Positions 34,456-44,159 of a DNA stretch of 64,000 nucleotides are shown here, piece after piece; within the stretch, counting starts at the first letter, position 1, and each line of letters starts with the position of its first letter. Origin of the DNA: Clostridium mediterraneense. GTDB lineage: Bacteria > Bacillota > Clostridia > Clostridiales > Clostridiaceae. The DNA lies in the NCBI RefSeq assembly GCF_900091705.1, contig NZ_LT594785.1, forward strand, positions 1,094,857-1,158,856, read 5' to 3'. Position numbers and translations under genes: made by a program. The notes beneath the pieces were generated by a model. It was not told where the DNA came from and made no database searches. It saw nothing but the letters and a program-made list of their open reading frames with translations.

Positions 34456-36252
34456 ATGGCTGAAACATTACAAGGACTTAAACGTTCAATGATGTGTGGT
34501 GAAGTAAGAGAAAGCCACATAGGTCAAAAAGTTACTCTAATGGGATGGGTACAAAGAAATAGAAATCTTGGAGGTCTTCAATTTATGGACCTTAGAGATA
34601 GAGAAGGAATAGTGCAAGTTGTATTTAAAGATACATTAACAGAAGAATTACTTGCAAAAGCTAAATCAGTTAGATCAGAATACTGTGTAGCTGTTACTGG
34701 AGAAATAGTTAAGAGAGAATCAGTAAATAATAATATTCCAACAGGTATGGTAGAAGTAATAGCTGATGATTTAAGAATATTATCAGAATCAGAAACTCCA
34801 CCAATATACATTAAAGAAAATCTTGATGCTTCAGAACAAATAAGACTTAAACATAGATATTTAGACCTTAGAAGACCTGATATGCAAGAAATATTCAAGA
34901 TAAGACATAGAACAACAAAAGCTATAAGAGATTATCTTGATAAAGAAGGTTTCTTAGAAGTAGAAACACCTATGCTTACAAAATCAACACCAGAAGGTGC
35001 TAGAGATTATCTTGTTCCATCAAGAAATTATCCAGGAATGTTTTATGCATTACCTCAATCACCTCAATTATTTAAGCAATTATTAATGGTGTCAGGTTTT
35101 GATAAATACTTCCAAATAGTTAAATGTTTCAGAGATGAAGATTTAAGAGCAAATAGACAACCAGAATTTACTCAAGTTGACCTTGAAATGTCATTTGCAG
35201 ACCAAGAAGATATAATGGCTTTAAATGAAGGCTTAATAAAGCATGTATTTAAAGAAGTTAAAGGAATAGATATAGAGCTTCCTATTAAGAGAATGACATT
35301 TAGAGATGCAATGAATAAATATGGTTCAGATAAGCCAGATTTAAGATTTGGAATGGAAATTACAGATCTTAGTGAAGTTGTAAAAGATGTTGATTTCATG
35401 GTATTTAAATCAGCTCTTGAAATTGGAGGTTCAGTAAGAGCTCTTTGCTTAAAGGGTGGAGCTTCAATGGGAAGAAAAGATATTGATAGACTTGGTGAAT
35501 TTATTAAAGGATTCAAAGCTAAGGGACTTGCATATATTCAATTAAAAGAAGAAGGAATAAAGTCACCAATAGCTAAGTTCTTATCAGAAGAACAAATGGA
35601 TGCTGTAATTAATGCTATGAATGCTGAAACAGGAGATATAATCTTAATAGTTGCTGATAAAAATTCAGTAGTTCTTAAGAGTCTTGGAGAATTAAGATTA
35701 GAACTTTCAAGAAAATATAATCTTGTTAAAGATAAGAATGAGTTTAACTTTACATGGATTACAGAATTTGATCTTCTTGAATATGATGAAGAAGAAGGAA
35801 GATATACAGCAGCTCACCACCCATTCACAATGCCAATGGATGAAGATATACAATACTTAGAATCAGATCCAGCAAGAGTTAGAGCTAAAGCTTATGACCT
35901 TGTTCTTAATGGAGAAGAACTTGGTGGAGGTTCAATAAGAATTCATGATACAAAGCTTCAAGAAAGAATGTTTGAAGTACTTGGATTCACTAAGGAAAAA
36001 GCATGGGAAAGATTTGGATTCCTATTAGAAGCATTTAAATTTGGGCCACCTCCACACTGTGGATTAGCATTTGGTCTTGATAGAATGATAATGTTCTTAG
36101 CAGGAACAGAAAATATTAAGGATGTTATAGCATTCCCTAAAAACCAAAATGCATTCTGTTATTTAACAGAAGCTCCTAATATAGTAGATGAAAATCAACT
36201 TAGAGATCTTGGAATAGCACTTGTTAAAGAAGATAAAAAAGAAGAAAACTAA
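34456..36252 (+). CDS. aspS: Aspartyl-tRNA synthetase
   Basis: 598 residues, bacterial long form. An N-terminal OB anticodon-binding domain (VTLMGWVQRNRNLGGLQFMD) precedes the class II core with FLEVETPMLTKSTPEGARDY, FRDEDLRANRQPEFTQVD (motif 2) and GLAFGLDRMIMFLAG (motif 3). The bacterial GAD insertion lies between. Whether it also charges tRNA-Asn cannot be told by eye. AGGAGG precedes the ATG. It ends the hemZ-hisS-aspS run. Confidence 0.98.
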   Translation: MAETLQGLKRSMMCGEVRESHIGQKVTLMGWVQRNRNLGGLQFMDLRDREGIVQVVFKDTLTEELLAKAKSVRSEYCVAVTGEIVKRESVNNNIPTGMVEVIADDLRILSESETPPIYIKENLDASEQIRLKHRYLDLRRPDMQEIFKIRHRTTKAIRDYLDKEGFLEVETPMLTKSTPEGARDYLVPSRNYPGMFYALPQSPQLFKQLLMVSGFDKYFQIVKCFRDEDLRANRQPEFTQVDLEMSFADQEDIMALNEGLIKHVFKEVKGIDIELPIKRMTFRDAMNKYGSDKPDLRFGMEITDLSEVVKDVDFMVFKSALEIGGSVRALCLKGGASMGRKDIDRLGEFIKGFKAKGLAYIQLKEEGIKSPIAKFLSEEQMDAVINAMNAETGDIILIVADKNSVVLKSLGELRLELSRKYNLVKDKNEFNFTWITEFDLLEYDEEEGRYTAAHHPFTMPMDEDIQYLESDPARVRAKAYDLVLNGEELGGGSIRIHDTKLQERMFEVLGFTKEKAWERFGFLLEAFKFGPPPHCGLAFGLDRMIMFLAGTENIKDVIAFPKNQNAFCYLTEAPNIVDENQLRDLGIALVKEDKKEEN

Positions 36253-36262
36253 TATAAGATAG

Positions 36263-36304
36263 AAGGCTTATTGCAAGAAATAATTCTTGCCTTAAGCCTT
36301 TTAA
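36263..36304 (+). terminator. Terminator of the hisS-aspS operon
   Basis: AAGGCTTA (36263-36270) and TTAAGCCTT pair, as do GCAAGAA and TTCTTGC inside, around a 2-base bulge and an ATAA loop. The stem is long but the T-run is short. Confidence 0.65.
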
Positions 36305-36364
36305 AGTTAAAATGTATATAGAAATTTAAGTTATTTTTTATATTTCTGTTAAATTAATAAAAAA

Positions 36365-36395
36365 TTGAATTTTATGTAAATTAGTTTGGTATAAT
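36365..36395 (+). promoter_or_regulatory. Extended -10 promoter of the small membrane gene
   Basis: TGGTATAAT (TG at 36387-36388, TATAAT at 36390-36395) is an extended -10. TTGAAT at 36365-36370 gives a long 19-base spacer. Confidence 0.5.
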
Positions 36396-36425
36396 TGATA
36401 TTATCTGTATTAAGGGGGAGATTTT

Positions 36426-36689
36426 ATGGAGTTACCACAGGGCTTTACTTGGGTTATAATATTAATTATACTAGGAATCATTTGTTTGTATCTATATATG
36501 TTAGATAAAAAGGGCAAAAAGATGAGAGAAACAGAAGAGGGTAGAAAAGAATATTATGAAAAATACACTTCATCTTATATGAAGAATAGAAAAAATAAAA
36601 AAGTGAAAACAGCTACAATAGGTACACCTAATAGTAGAAATAGGATGAGTAAAAAGGAAAGAAGAAAACTTAAAGAAAAAAATAATTAA
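36426..36689 (+). CDS. Small single-pass membrane protein with a basic tail
   Basis: 87 residues: one membrane helix (about 8-26, TWVIILIILGIICLYLYML) and a highly basic cytoplasmic tail (Lys/Arg about one residue in three, ending SKKERRKLKEKNN). The tail could bind nucleic acid or ribosomes, but I do not recognise the family. AGGGGGAG precedes the ATG. The CsoR-like repressor gene follows after 25 bases, so the two may be cotranscribed. Confidence 0.65.
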   Translation: MELPQGFTWVIILIILGIICLYLYMLDKKGKKMRETEEGRKEYYEKYTSSYMKNRKNKKVKTATIGTPNSRNRMSKKERRKLKEKNN

Positions 36690-36714
36690 TTTATTAATTT
36701 AAAGAGGTGAAATT

Positions 36715-37020
36715 TTGAACGGAGAAAAGGAACAAGATCTAACTCAGGAAGAGATAGAGCAAGAAATTGCTAAAAAGGATATACTAGTTAGGTTAAGACG
36801 TATAGAAGGCCAAGTTAAAGGTATACAAGGAATGATGGAGAAGAATGTCTGTCAAAAGGATGTTTTAACTCAAATATCAGCTATAAGATCAGCTATAAAT
36901 AAAGTAGGAATTCTTATAGTAGAAAACTATGCAAGAAATTGTATGGGAATTAATAAAGAAGATGAAAATTATGAAGGATTACAAGAACTCATAAAAACTT
37001 TAAATAGTTTCATTAAATAA
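36715..37020 (+). CDS. CsoR/RcnR-family metal- or sulfur-sensing repressor
   Basis: 101 residues. The four-helix DUF156 core is clear: ILVRLRRIEGQVKGIQGMM and DVLTQISAIRSAINKVGILI. Family members repress metal efflux or persulfide genes until they bind Cu(I), Ni/Co, formaldehyde or sulfane sulfur. The Cu(I) set (Cys, His, Cys) is incomplete: Cys46 is one residue further from DVLTQ than usual, and the His four before the second Cys (C76) is Tyr72. So copper sensing is doubtful. The start is TTG 36715 with AGAGGTG upstream. No copA or metal exporter is adjacent. Confidence 0.85.
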   Translation: MNGEKEQDLTQEEIEQEIAKKDILVRLRRIEGQVKGIQGMMEKNVCQKDVLTQISAIRSAINKVGILIVENYARNCMGINKEDENYEGLQELIKTLNSFIK

Positions 37021-37030
37021 TTATATAAGA

Positions 37031-37062
37031 AAAGCTAAGAAAAATTCTTAGCTTTCTTTTTT
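37031..37062. terminator. Bidirectional terminator between the repressor and thrE genes
   Basis: AAAGCTAAGAA pairs with TTCTTAGCTTT around AAA, followed by CTTTTTT on the plus strand. It overlaps the end of the convergent exporter gene. Confidence 0.8.
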
Positions 37063-37557
37063 ATTATTTTTAGTTTTAATTTTAGTTCTAGGACCAAATT
37101 TAGCTTTAACCCTTGAATAAGTATTATTTTTAAAATTTAGAATAAGTCTTGTTATTGTTGATACGAAGATAACTCCAAGTGCTAAAGAACCAGCAGATGA
37201 TAAAGTAGAAACTGCTAAGTTCCAAGTATTAAGAGTTTCTCCATGAACAGCACTAGACATTGTATAATACATACCACTTCCAGGTACTAAAGGCATAAGA
37301 CCACATACTACTAAAACTGTAACAGGAGTTTTTAGTTTTCTAGCTAGAAGTTCTGAATATGAGCTAAATATAATTGCTGAAATAAACATTGCTAAATTGA
37401 CATCTTTACACCATAATAGAGCAACTTTATAGAAAAACCAGCTTAAGAAACCTCCGATAGCAGCCCAAGTTATAAATTTACCTCTTATATTGAATATAAA
37501 AGCAAAGGCAAAAACTGCTATAAAAGAAGCAAAAGATTCTATAAGTATTTGTTCCAT
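37048..37557 (-). CDS. Threonine/serine exporter family protein, small subunit (ThrE C-terminal half)
   Basis: 169 residues with about five membrane helices and a basic C-terminus. GLMPLVPGSGMYYTMSSAV is the conserved GxxxxVPG block of the ThrE_2 (DUF3815) family. In Corynebacterium ThrE both halves are one protein; here the larger half is the upstream gene, one base away. Together they probably form an inner-membrane amino-acid exporter, with Thr/Ser as the expected but unproven substrates. The ATG overlaps the end of the upstream gene's context and is likely coupled to it. Confidence 0.88.
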   Translation of the reverse strand: MEQILIESFASFIAVFAFAFIFNIRGKFITWAAIGGFLSWFFYKVALLWCKDVNLAMFISAIIFSSYSELLARKLKTPVTVLVVCGLMPLVPGSGMYYTMSSAVHGETLNTWNLAVSTLSSAGSLALGVIFVSTITRLILNFKNNTYSRVKAKFGPRTKIKTKNNKKES

Positions 37558-37558
37558 A

Positions 37559-38353
37559 TCATAAAGTACCTCCTATATAATTAACCCATATACTCATAAC
37601 TGCTCCAGTACCAACAGCTATTGATATAGCGATAAAGGTAGCTTCAGCAGCTCTTGTGAGACCTGAGACTAAATCACCAGCTATTGTATCTCTAATAGCA
37701 TTAGTTATTATAAGACCAGGTACAAGAAGCATTATAGAGCCTATAATAACGTGATTTATATTAACTCCAAATCCCAATTTATGAAATAAGATTGCCATAG
37801 AGGCTGCAAGAGCTCCTCCAATTGCATTTATAAAAAATCCATTTAATAATAATCTTTCACCAGTTATTATAAATAATCTAATTAATATTCCTATTATAAA
37901 TGAAGCTATACAATCTTTAAGACTACCACCAAATAGAACAGTAAGTGATGATGCTGCAAGTCCAGAGAAGAAAATTACTGCTTTATCTGAATAGACAGGG
38001 CTATTATCTATTTCTTTTAATTTTTCTTCTACCTCATCAAGTGTGTACTTATGGCAACATACACTTCGAGAGAGGTCATTAACTAAATGTATTCTTTGAA
38101 GATTATTACTTCTAGCTTTTATTCTAGTTATTAATGTTTTAGCATCTTTATTTTTATCATATACCGAAACCATTATTCCAGTTGGAGTAACATAACTTTC
38201 AGCAAATTCAACGTCAAAAGATTTACAGATTCTAATTATAGTTTCTTCAACTCTATATATTTCTCCACCACTTTCAAGAATAATTTTTCCTGCATGAGTA
38301 GAAACACGTAAAATTTTATTTGTATCGATATCCATATCCATATTTAAGGTCAC
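37559..38353 (-). CDS. Threonine/serine exporter family protein, large subunit (ThrE N-terminal half)
   Basis: 264 residues. An N-terminal cytoplasmic domain (ILESGGEIYRVEETIIRI, FAESYVTPTGIMVSV) of the DUF1212/ThrE type is followed by five membrane helices, including IIGSIMLLVPGLIITNAIRD with the VPG block, and ends one base before the small-subunit gene. The two-gene arrangement is the usual Firmicute split form. AGAGGTGACC precedes the ATG. It is divergent from glyA, which makes glycine from serine, a neat match to a serine/threonine exporter, though this link is inference. Confidence 0.88.
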   Translation of the reverse strand: MTLNMDMDIDTNKILRVSTHAGKIILESGGEIYRVEETIIRICKSFDVEFAESYVTPTGIMVSVYDKNKDAKTLITRIKARSNNLQRIHLVNDLSRSVCCHKYTLDEVEEKLKEIDNSPVYSDKAVIFFSGLAASSLTVLFGGSLKDCIASFIIGILIRLFIITGERLLLNGFFINAIGGALAASMAILFHKLGFGVNINHVIIGSIMLLVPGLIITNAIRDTIAGDLVSGLTRAAEATFIAISIAVGTGAVMSIWVNYIGGTL

Positions 38354-38520
38354 CTCTCATTTGCAAAAGTATATATATATAATAAAAAACATAATCTTTC
38401 TTTTAAGGTAATAGTCGATAAAAGGAATATTATGTAATAAATTGTTATTTTATTTAGTAATTAATTATATAATATCATAAAAATCAAAAAAATACATATA
38501 TATTTGCAGTTTAATAATTA

Positions 38521-38549
38521 TTGAAATAGTTTAGTAATATAATTATAAT
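38521..38549 (+). promoter_or_regulatory. Sigma-A promoter of glyA
   Basis: TTGAAA (38521-38526) and perfect TATAAT (38544-38549), 17-base spacer, 36 bases before the ATG. No riboswitch-like structure was seen in the 232-base divergent region. Confidence 0.65.
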
Positions 38550-38585
38550 AATATTAAAGTAAAAATACATAGTTGGGGTGATTAA

Positions 38586-39818
38586 ATGAATTTTATTAAT
38601 TTACAAGAAACGGATCCACAAATAGCAGAGCTTGTTACAAAAGAATTAGAAAGACAAAGAAATGGTATAGAACTAATAGCTTCTGAAAACTTTACAAGTG
38701 AAGCGGTTATGGAGGCAATGGGTTCATATCTTACAAATAAATATGCTGAAGGATATCCAAATAAAAGATACTATGGGGGCTGTTATATAGTAGATGAGGT
38801 TGAAGAACTTGCGAGAGAGAGGGCTAAAGAACTTTTTGGTGCAGAACATGCAAATGTACAACCACATTCAGGTTCACAAGCGAATATGGGAGTTTATTTA
38901 ACCATACTTAATCCTGGAGATACTGTTTTAGGAATGAGTCTTAGTGAAGGGGGACATTTAACACATGGAGCAGCAGTTAACTTTTCAGGAAAGTTATATA
39001 ACTTCATTTCATATGGAATAGATAGTGAAACAGAAATGATTGATTATGATAATGTAAGAAATCTTGCTATTAAGCATAAACCTAAATTAATAGTTGCAGG
39101 AGCTAGTGCTTATTCAAGAACTATAGATTTTAAAAAGTTTAGAGAGATAGCAGATGAAATAGGAGCTTATTTAATGGTTGATATGGCTCATATAGCTGGA
39201 CTTGTTGCAGCTGGATTACATCCATCACCAGTTCCTTATTGTGATTTTGTTACAAGTACAACTCATAAAACTTTAAGAGGTCCTAGAGGTGGATTAATAC
39301 TTTGTAAAGAAAAGTATGCTAAAGATTTAGACAAAACTATATTTCCAGGAATTCAAGGCGGTCCATTAATGCATGTAATAGCAGGAAAGGCTGTTTGTTT
39401 TAAAGAAGCACTACAACCAAGTTTTAAGGACTATCAACAAAGGGTTATAAATAATGCTAAAGTTTTAAGTGATTCATTAAAGGAATATGGATTTAAAATA
39501 GTTTCAAATGGAACAGATAATCATCTTATTTTAGTTGATTTAACTAACAAAGATGTTACAGGAAAAGAAGTAGAAAATCTTTTAGATTCAGTAGGAATTA
39601 CTTTAAATAAAAATACAGTTCCAAATGAGCAAAGAAGTCCTTTTGTTACTAGTGGAGTAAGAATTGGAACACCAGCAGCTACAACTAGAGGTTTACAAGA
39701 AGAAGATATGAGAGAGCTTGCTGCAATCATAAATGAAGCTATAGAAAATAGAGAAGGTAATTTAGATAATGTTAAAGCTAGAGTAAAAGCTTTATGTGAT
39801 AAATATCCTTTATATTAA
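38586..39818 (+). CDS. glyA: Serine hydroxymethyltransferase
   Basis: 410 residues. PLP enzyme interconverting serine and glycine with tetrahydrofolate as one-carbon carrier. PLP lysine is K228 in [14 protein letters not shown]; also [23 protein letters not shown] and [14 protein letters not shown]. The ATG has GGGGTG upstream. It is monocistronic, ending at a terminator shared with mprF. Confidence 0.98.
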   Translation: MNFINLQETDPQIAELVTKELERQRNGIELIASENFTSEAVMEAMGSYLTNKYAEGYPNKRYYGGCYIVDEVEELARERAKELFGAEHANVQPHSGSQANMGVYLTILNPGDTVLGMSLSEGGHLTHGAAVNFSGKLYNFISYGIDSETEMIDYDNVRNLAIKHKPKLIVAGASAYSRTIDFKKFREIADEIGAYLMVDMAHIAGLVAAGLHPSPVPYCDFVTSTTHKTLRGPRGGLILCKEKYAKDLDKTIFPGIQGGPLMHVIAGKAVCFKEALQPSFKDYQQRVINNAKVLSDSLKEYGFKIVSNGTDNHLILVDLTNKDVTGKEVENLLDSVGITLNKNTVPNEQRSPFVTSGVRIGTPAATTRGLQEEDMRELAAIINEAIENREGNLDNVKARVKALCDKYPLY

Positions 39819-39829
39819 TTTATAAATAA

Positions 39830-39868
39830 AAATGAGAACATCTTAATTTGATGTTCTCATTTTTTTAT
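39830..39868. terminator. Bidirectional terminator between glyA and mprF
   Basis: AAAATGAGAACATC (39830-39843) pairs perfectly with GATGTTCTCATTTT (39851-39864), 7-base loop, followed by TTTTAT. The A-run on the other side serves mprF. Confidence 0.9.
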
Positions 39869-42401
39869 TTTTTATAGTTTTCTTTTTTGAATTTGAAACT
39901 ATTAAAGTAGTTTGTAACATCGTAACAGGTAAGCTAAATTTATTTTTATATGCTAAAAATTTAGGTTCCCAACTATGTGCATACTTACCTTTAAAGTTCT
40001 TTAGACCTTGGAATGAATAAAATATTTTTCCATGATAGTAAATTTGACTTGCAAATCTTTCACTTAAAAATGAATATTTTGATGATCCAACATTAGCTAA
40101 TGGAGAAACTCCAAAGTTGAAATATTTATATCCATTTTCTTTTCCCCATAAAAGAAGATTTGCAAACATATAATCCATAACTCCTCTTGGAGTATCTCTT
40201 GAATATCTCATAAGGTCAGAACAGAAAGTATTGTTTATTCCGTATGTAGGCATTGTTGTAACAAAAGCCTGTAAAGTTCCCTTATCATCTCTTACTAATC
40301 CAAGTGGAGCTCTATTTATATATTCTTCATCAAAGAATCCCATAGAATATCCCATTTCATCTTTTCCAGCAAGCCATTGATCTGATACTCTTTTCATATC
40401 ATTTATAAGTTCAGGACTTAAAGGTCCTTCAACTACATCAAAGTTATATCCAGCCTTAGTGATTTTATTGCAGCAAGTTCTAACTTTTTGCATTTTTTGC
40501 CCAGCTATAGTGAAGTCTTCTAGGTGAACTATTGCTGCCTCTCCAAGCTTCATAAATTCATAACCATATTCATGTAGTATTTCAAGCATTGAACCACTTA
40601 CTTCAAAGAATATAGGTATATATCCATATAAATCTGCAAAATCATAGAATTCTTGTATAAGATCTTTTATATGTTCTTTTTTTCCTAAAGGATTTCCAAG
40701 AACCATTAATTTATTAGAGTATATAGAATATTGAATAAGTCCCTTATTTTCTTTGGAGAAAAATACATATTTATCTTTCAAGTAGATTAAATGAGTTAAT
40801 GATGTTCCATTATTATGTTTAAGGAACTCTGCAACTTCATCTTCACATTCATCGAGTGTTACTACTGGAAGTTTATTATGTAGTTTTCCTACTAGATAAA
40901 TCAATAATAGGAACATTAATGAAAGTATAAATCCCATTGTACTTAAACTTATTAAGTTTTTATAATTGTGAATAAGATTTATAAATATTCTTTTTACTGT
41001 AACTTTTTCAATAGGAAGATTTAGATAACCTACTATTAAGTAAATAATCCAGAATACACTAATAGAAACTATGTTAAAAATCATATCTTCCCAACTGATT
41101 ACAAATCCTACTTTATAGAATTCTTTTCTACTAAGTATAAGTATAAGAGCAACTATTATTAGATATCCTGTAGCTATATAATTAAATGATTTAATTATAG
41201 TAAGAATACTTCCTACTATTAGAAAACCTATAGTTATATAATAGATACTCTTAGCTCTATGTTTTAATAGACCTGCCATAATTATTAAAAGGAATCCAAC
41301 AACAATAATTAAAGTTTTAGAAAAATGTAATTCTGTAGCTGCGCTTAAGAAATGTATTTCTTGTATTTTATAAAATACAGTTGGAAAAGCTGTAGATAAT
41401 AATAAAGCTCCACCTGAAATATATACAAGAGTTCTTAAGCTAAAGAATGAGGTTTTTCTAAGTATAATACTAGGAAGACCAGTAAGTCTTTTATTTAGGT
41501 TTTTCCATAGTGTTGTTGAGAATATAATGGCAGCTATTATTAATGGGATTATATAATATGCAAGTCTATATAATAGTATTGATAATAATGCTATTTCTTT
41601 AGAGATACCTATTGAAGATAATCCAATTAATATTGTTAAATCAAATGCTCCTACAGCTCCAGGAAGCATACTTACCATACCTAAGACCATAGCACTTGTA
41701 TAAATAGGGAAGAAGGCTCCAAATGTTATATGAACGCCTAGTAATCTTAAAGTAAAGAAGAAGAGTAATGTTGATAATACCCAATCTAAAAATGAAATTA
41801 AAACTACTCCTAAAATATGCATATGCTCAGTATTAGTTTGTGTTTTTTTCTTTTTATATAATCCATATATAAATATTGCTGGAATATATAAAGCTAGTAT
41901 AATTGTTGCAATTTCCTTTATCCCAAAACTAGTAATAGTATCAGCATAAAAAATTAAATATCCAATACAAAGAACAGATAATCCAGAAGGAGTAAGAATT
42001 GATATTCTAGAAACTTCTTTTAAAAGAACTTTTTTATCTTTTACCCCATCTTTATAAAAATAACTTCTAAGAGTTATTCCAGCTGTATCACCAAGTCCTG
42101 CAATGATAGTAATGGCATTAATTATCCAGCCATACTTTAATATATCTATATTTGATATATTAAGATTTAATTTTCTTTTAATAAGTACATCATAAAAACA
42201 CATAGGAAAGAATGCTATAATTCCAAGAAGAAAAATAAGCATCATTTTATAGATAGAGAGCCTATTAAATCCATCTATAAGAAGTGATAGACTAAAATTA
42301 CCCATAAATTCACGTATTCCTAATATTAATAGAAATACTATTACTAAACCACCAAATATCTTAGCTGCATTTATAAGTGGTCTATTATTTTTTATTTCCA
42401 T
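39843..42401 (-). CDS. mprF: Phosphatidylglycerol aminoacyltransferase/flippase MprF
   Basis: 852 residues. An N-terminal flippase of about 8 helices with LPGAVGAFDLTILIGL is followed by further helices up to about 510, then a cytoplasmic DUF2156 catalytic domain (about 530-830) with GNPLGKKEHI, FEVSGSMLEILHEYGYEFMKLGEAA and GYKYFNFGVSPLANVG. MprF adds an amino acid from aminoacyl-tRNA to phosphatidylglycerol and flips the product, lowering surface charge and sensitivity to cationic peptides. C. perfringens is known to have two paralogues, one for alanine and one for lysine; I cannot tell which this is. It is monocistronic. Confidence 0.95.
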   Translation of the reverse strand: MEIKNNRPLINAAKIFGGLVIVFLLILGIREFMGNFSLSLLIDGFNRLSIYKMMLIFLLGIIAFFPMCFYDVLIKRKLNLNISNIDILKYGWIINAITIIAGLGDTAGITLRSYFYKDGVKDKKVLLKEVSRISILTPSGLSVLCIGYLIFYADTITSFGIKEIATIILALYIPAIFIYGLYKKKKTQTNTEHMHILGVVLISFLDWVLSTLLFFFTLRLLGVHITFGAFFPIYTSAMVLGMVSMLPGAVGAFDLTILIGLSSIGISKEIALLSILLYRLAYYIIPLIIAAIIFSTTLWKNLNKRLTGLPSIILRKTSFFSLRTLVYISGGALLLSTAFPTVFYKIQEIHFLSAATELHFSKTLIIVVGFLLIIMAGLLKHRAKSIYYITIGFLIVGSILTIIKSFNYIATGYLIIVALILILSRKEFYKVGFVISWEDMIFNIVSISVFWIIYLIVGYLNLPIEKVTVKRIFINLIHNYKNLISLSTMGFILSLMFLLLIYLVGKLHNKLPVVTLDECEDEVAEFLKHNNGTSLTHLIYLKDKYVFFSKENKGLIQYSIYSNKLMVLGNPLGKKEHIKDLIQEFYDFADLYGYIPIFFEVSGSMLEILHEYGYEFMKLGEAAIVHLEDFTIAGQKMQKVRTCCNKITKAGYNFDVVEGPLSPELINDMKRVSDQWLAGKDEMGYSMGFFDEEYINRAPLGLVRDDKGTLQAFVTTMPTYGINNTFCSDLMRYSRDTPRGVMDYMFANLLLWGKENGYKYFNFGVSPLANVGSSKYSFLSERFASQIYYHGKIFYSFQGLKNFKGKYAHSWEPKFLAYKNKFSLPVTMLQTTLIVSNSKKKTIKNKKMRTSN

Positions 42402-42665
42402 TTATTCACCCTCTAATTTAAAACTTAATATCAATATGAATATTTCACAATAAATAATAAAATATTATTTTTAGACATACTTAATAAGTATAATATAGAT
42501 ATATATCAAATTTATTTCAATTTGATATTATGGTAGAGATTTTTGATTTAGTATTTAAATAGTTTTGGATTTTAAGTATTTAATTATTCAAGATAAAAAA
42601 AGAAAGAGCTATTAAAATTTAAATAAATTAGTTAAGATAGTTATAGGGAAATATTGCACAGAAAT
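42402..42665. other. AT-rich intergenic region between mprF and the YbaK-like gene
   Basis: About 260 bases of divergent promoter region. No reading frame, hairpin terminator or riboswitch was recognised. Confidence 0.4.
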
Positions 42666-42680
42666 CGGAGGATGAATATT

Positions 42681-43163
42681 ATGAAGGTAAAAGGTAAAAC
42701 AAATGCTATGAGAATACTTGATAAATTTAAGGTGAATTATGAGGTTAGAGAGTATGATACAAGTGATAATAAGATAGATGGAGTAGCAGTAGCACATAAA
42801 GTTGGAAAGGATCCAAAAACAGTTTTTAAGACACTTGTTTGTGTTGGACATAGTAGGGATTATTATGTTTTTGTTATACCAGTTGAAGAAGAGTTAGATA
42901 TGAAAAAAGCTGCTAAATCAGTTGGGGAAAAAAATGTAGAGATGATTCATGTTAAAGATATAAATAAGGTAACTGGATATATAAGAGGTGGTTGTTCTCC
43001 AGTTGGAATGAAGAAGGACTATAAAACAGTTATTGATATGTCTGCAAATGATTTAGAAGTAATGACAGTATCAGCTGGTAAAATAGGATTACAAATAGAT
43101 ATTTCACCAGTAGACCTTGCTAATGTGTCTAAGGCAGATTTTTCTGATATAACAAAAGCATAA
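42681..43163 (+). CDS. ybaK: YbaK/EbsC-type Cys-tRNA(Pro) deacylase
   Basis: 160 residues from ATG 42681; GGAGG at 42667-42671 is well spaced, while upstream in-frame starts contain that site. It begins KTNAMRILDKFKVNYEVREY and has KTLVCVGHSRDYYVFVIP, KKAAKSVGEKNVEM and GYIRGGCSPVGMKK, the YbaK/INS-superfamily pattern. It hydrolyses Cys mischarged on tRNA-Pro. The dipeptidase gene starts 30 bases downstream. Confidence 0.95.
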   Translation: MKVKGKTNAMRILDKFKVNYEVREYDTSDNKIDGVAVAHKVGKDPKTVFKTLVCVGHSRDYYVFVIPVEEELDMKKAAKSVGEKNVEMIHVKDINKVTGYIRGGCSPVGMKKDYKTVIDMSANDLEVMTVSAGKIGLQIDISPVDLANVSKADFSDITKA

Positions 43164-43193
43164 TAAGATTAAATATAAAAGGAGTGAAGAGAG

Positions 43194-44147
43194 ATGAAAT
43201 TTATAGATTTACATTGTGATACAGCTATGCATATGCTTGCTAAGGGAACAGAACTTTATAAGAATGATATATGTATAGATATAGAAAAGCTTCAAAAGGG
43301 AAAGGCTCTAGCACAATTTTTTGCTATGTTTATAGAAAAAGATTGCGTAGATGATTCTTATATTTATTGTAAAGAAATGCTTAGTAATTTTAAAAAGCAA
43401 TTAGAAATTAATAAAAATACAATCAGTCTTTGTAGAAATTACGATGATTTAAAAAGAGCAGAGTCTGAAAATAAAATAGGAGCATTTTTAACTATTGAAG
43501 AGGGCGATGCAATTAAAGGTGATTTAGATAAGCTTCGTGAGTTTAAAAAAGAAGGAATTTCTCTTATTACATTAACTTGGAACTTTGAAAATGATTTAGG
43601 ATATCCAAATTATGAGTTAACCTATAAGGATAGAGGCTTAAAAGCTAGGGGAATAGAAGTAGTAGAAGAGATGAATAATTTAGGAATGATTATAGATACT
43701 TCACATTTATCTGATGGTGGTTTTTATGATTGTATAAAATATTCTAAATATCCTATAGTTGCTTCACATTCTAATGCTAGAGAAAAAACAGGGCATAGTA
43801 GAAATCTAACTGATGATATGATTAAGCTTCTTGCTGATAAAGGTGGAATTACAGGTATTAATTTCTGTAGTGCATTCTTAGCAGAAAATGAACCTAAAAG
43901 CGAAGATGAAATAGCTATGATATCAGATATGGTAAGACATATAAAGCATATAAGAAATATTGGAGGAATAGATGTTATAGGACTTGGCTCAGATTTTGAT
44001 GGAATAGAGAATCCAGTTGAAATTAAAGATGCTAGTCAAATGTATAAATTAGCAGAAGCATTAGATAAAGAAGGATTTACAATTACTGAAATAGAAAAAA
44101 TATTCAATGGTAATGCAAGAAGAATTATAAAGGATGTTTTAAGATAA
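43194..44147 (+). CDS. M19-family membrane-type dipeptidase
   Basis: 317 residues. The zinc motif FIDLHCDTAM opens the protein. FLTIEEGDAI holds the bridging Glu, and DTSHLSDGGFYD and ASHSNAR give further His ligands; GLGSDFDG completes the site. This matches renal dipeptidase-like peptidase M19 enzymes, which cleave dipeptides, including D-amino-acid ones. No signal peptide is present, so it acts in the cytoplasm. GGAGTGAAG precedes the ATG. The SDR gene starts 12 bases later, giving a ybaK-dipeptidase-SDR operon. Confidence 0.95.
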   Translation: MKFIDLHCDTAMHMLAKGTELYKNDICIDIEKLQKGKALAQFFAMFIEKDCVDDSYIYCKEMLSNFKKQLEINKNTISLCRNYDDLKRAESENKIGAFLTIEEGDAIKGDLDKLREFKKEGISLITLTWNFENDLGYPNYELTYKDRGLKARGIEVVEEMNNLGMIIDTSHLSDGGFYDCIKYSKYPIVASHSNAREKTGHSRNLTDDMIKLLADKGGITGINFCSAFLAENEPKSEDEIAMISDMVRHIKHIRNIGGIDVIGLGSDFDGIENPVEIKDASQMYKLAEALDKEGFTITEIEKIFNGNARRIIKDVLR

Positions 44148-44159
44148 AGGAGAATGAAA

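Noticed and set aside
38354..38585. Region upstream of glyA considered as a glycine riboswitch
   Set aside because: No GC-rich conserved core or paired stems; only an AT-rich divergent promoter region.
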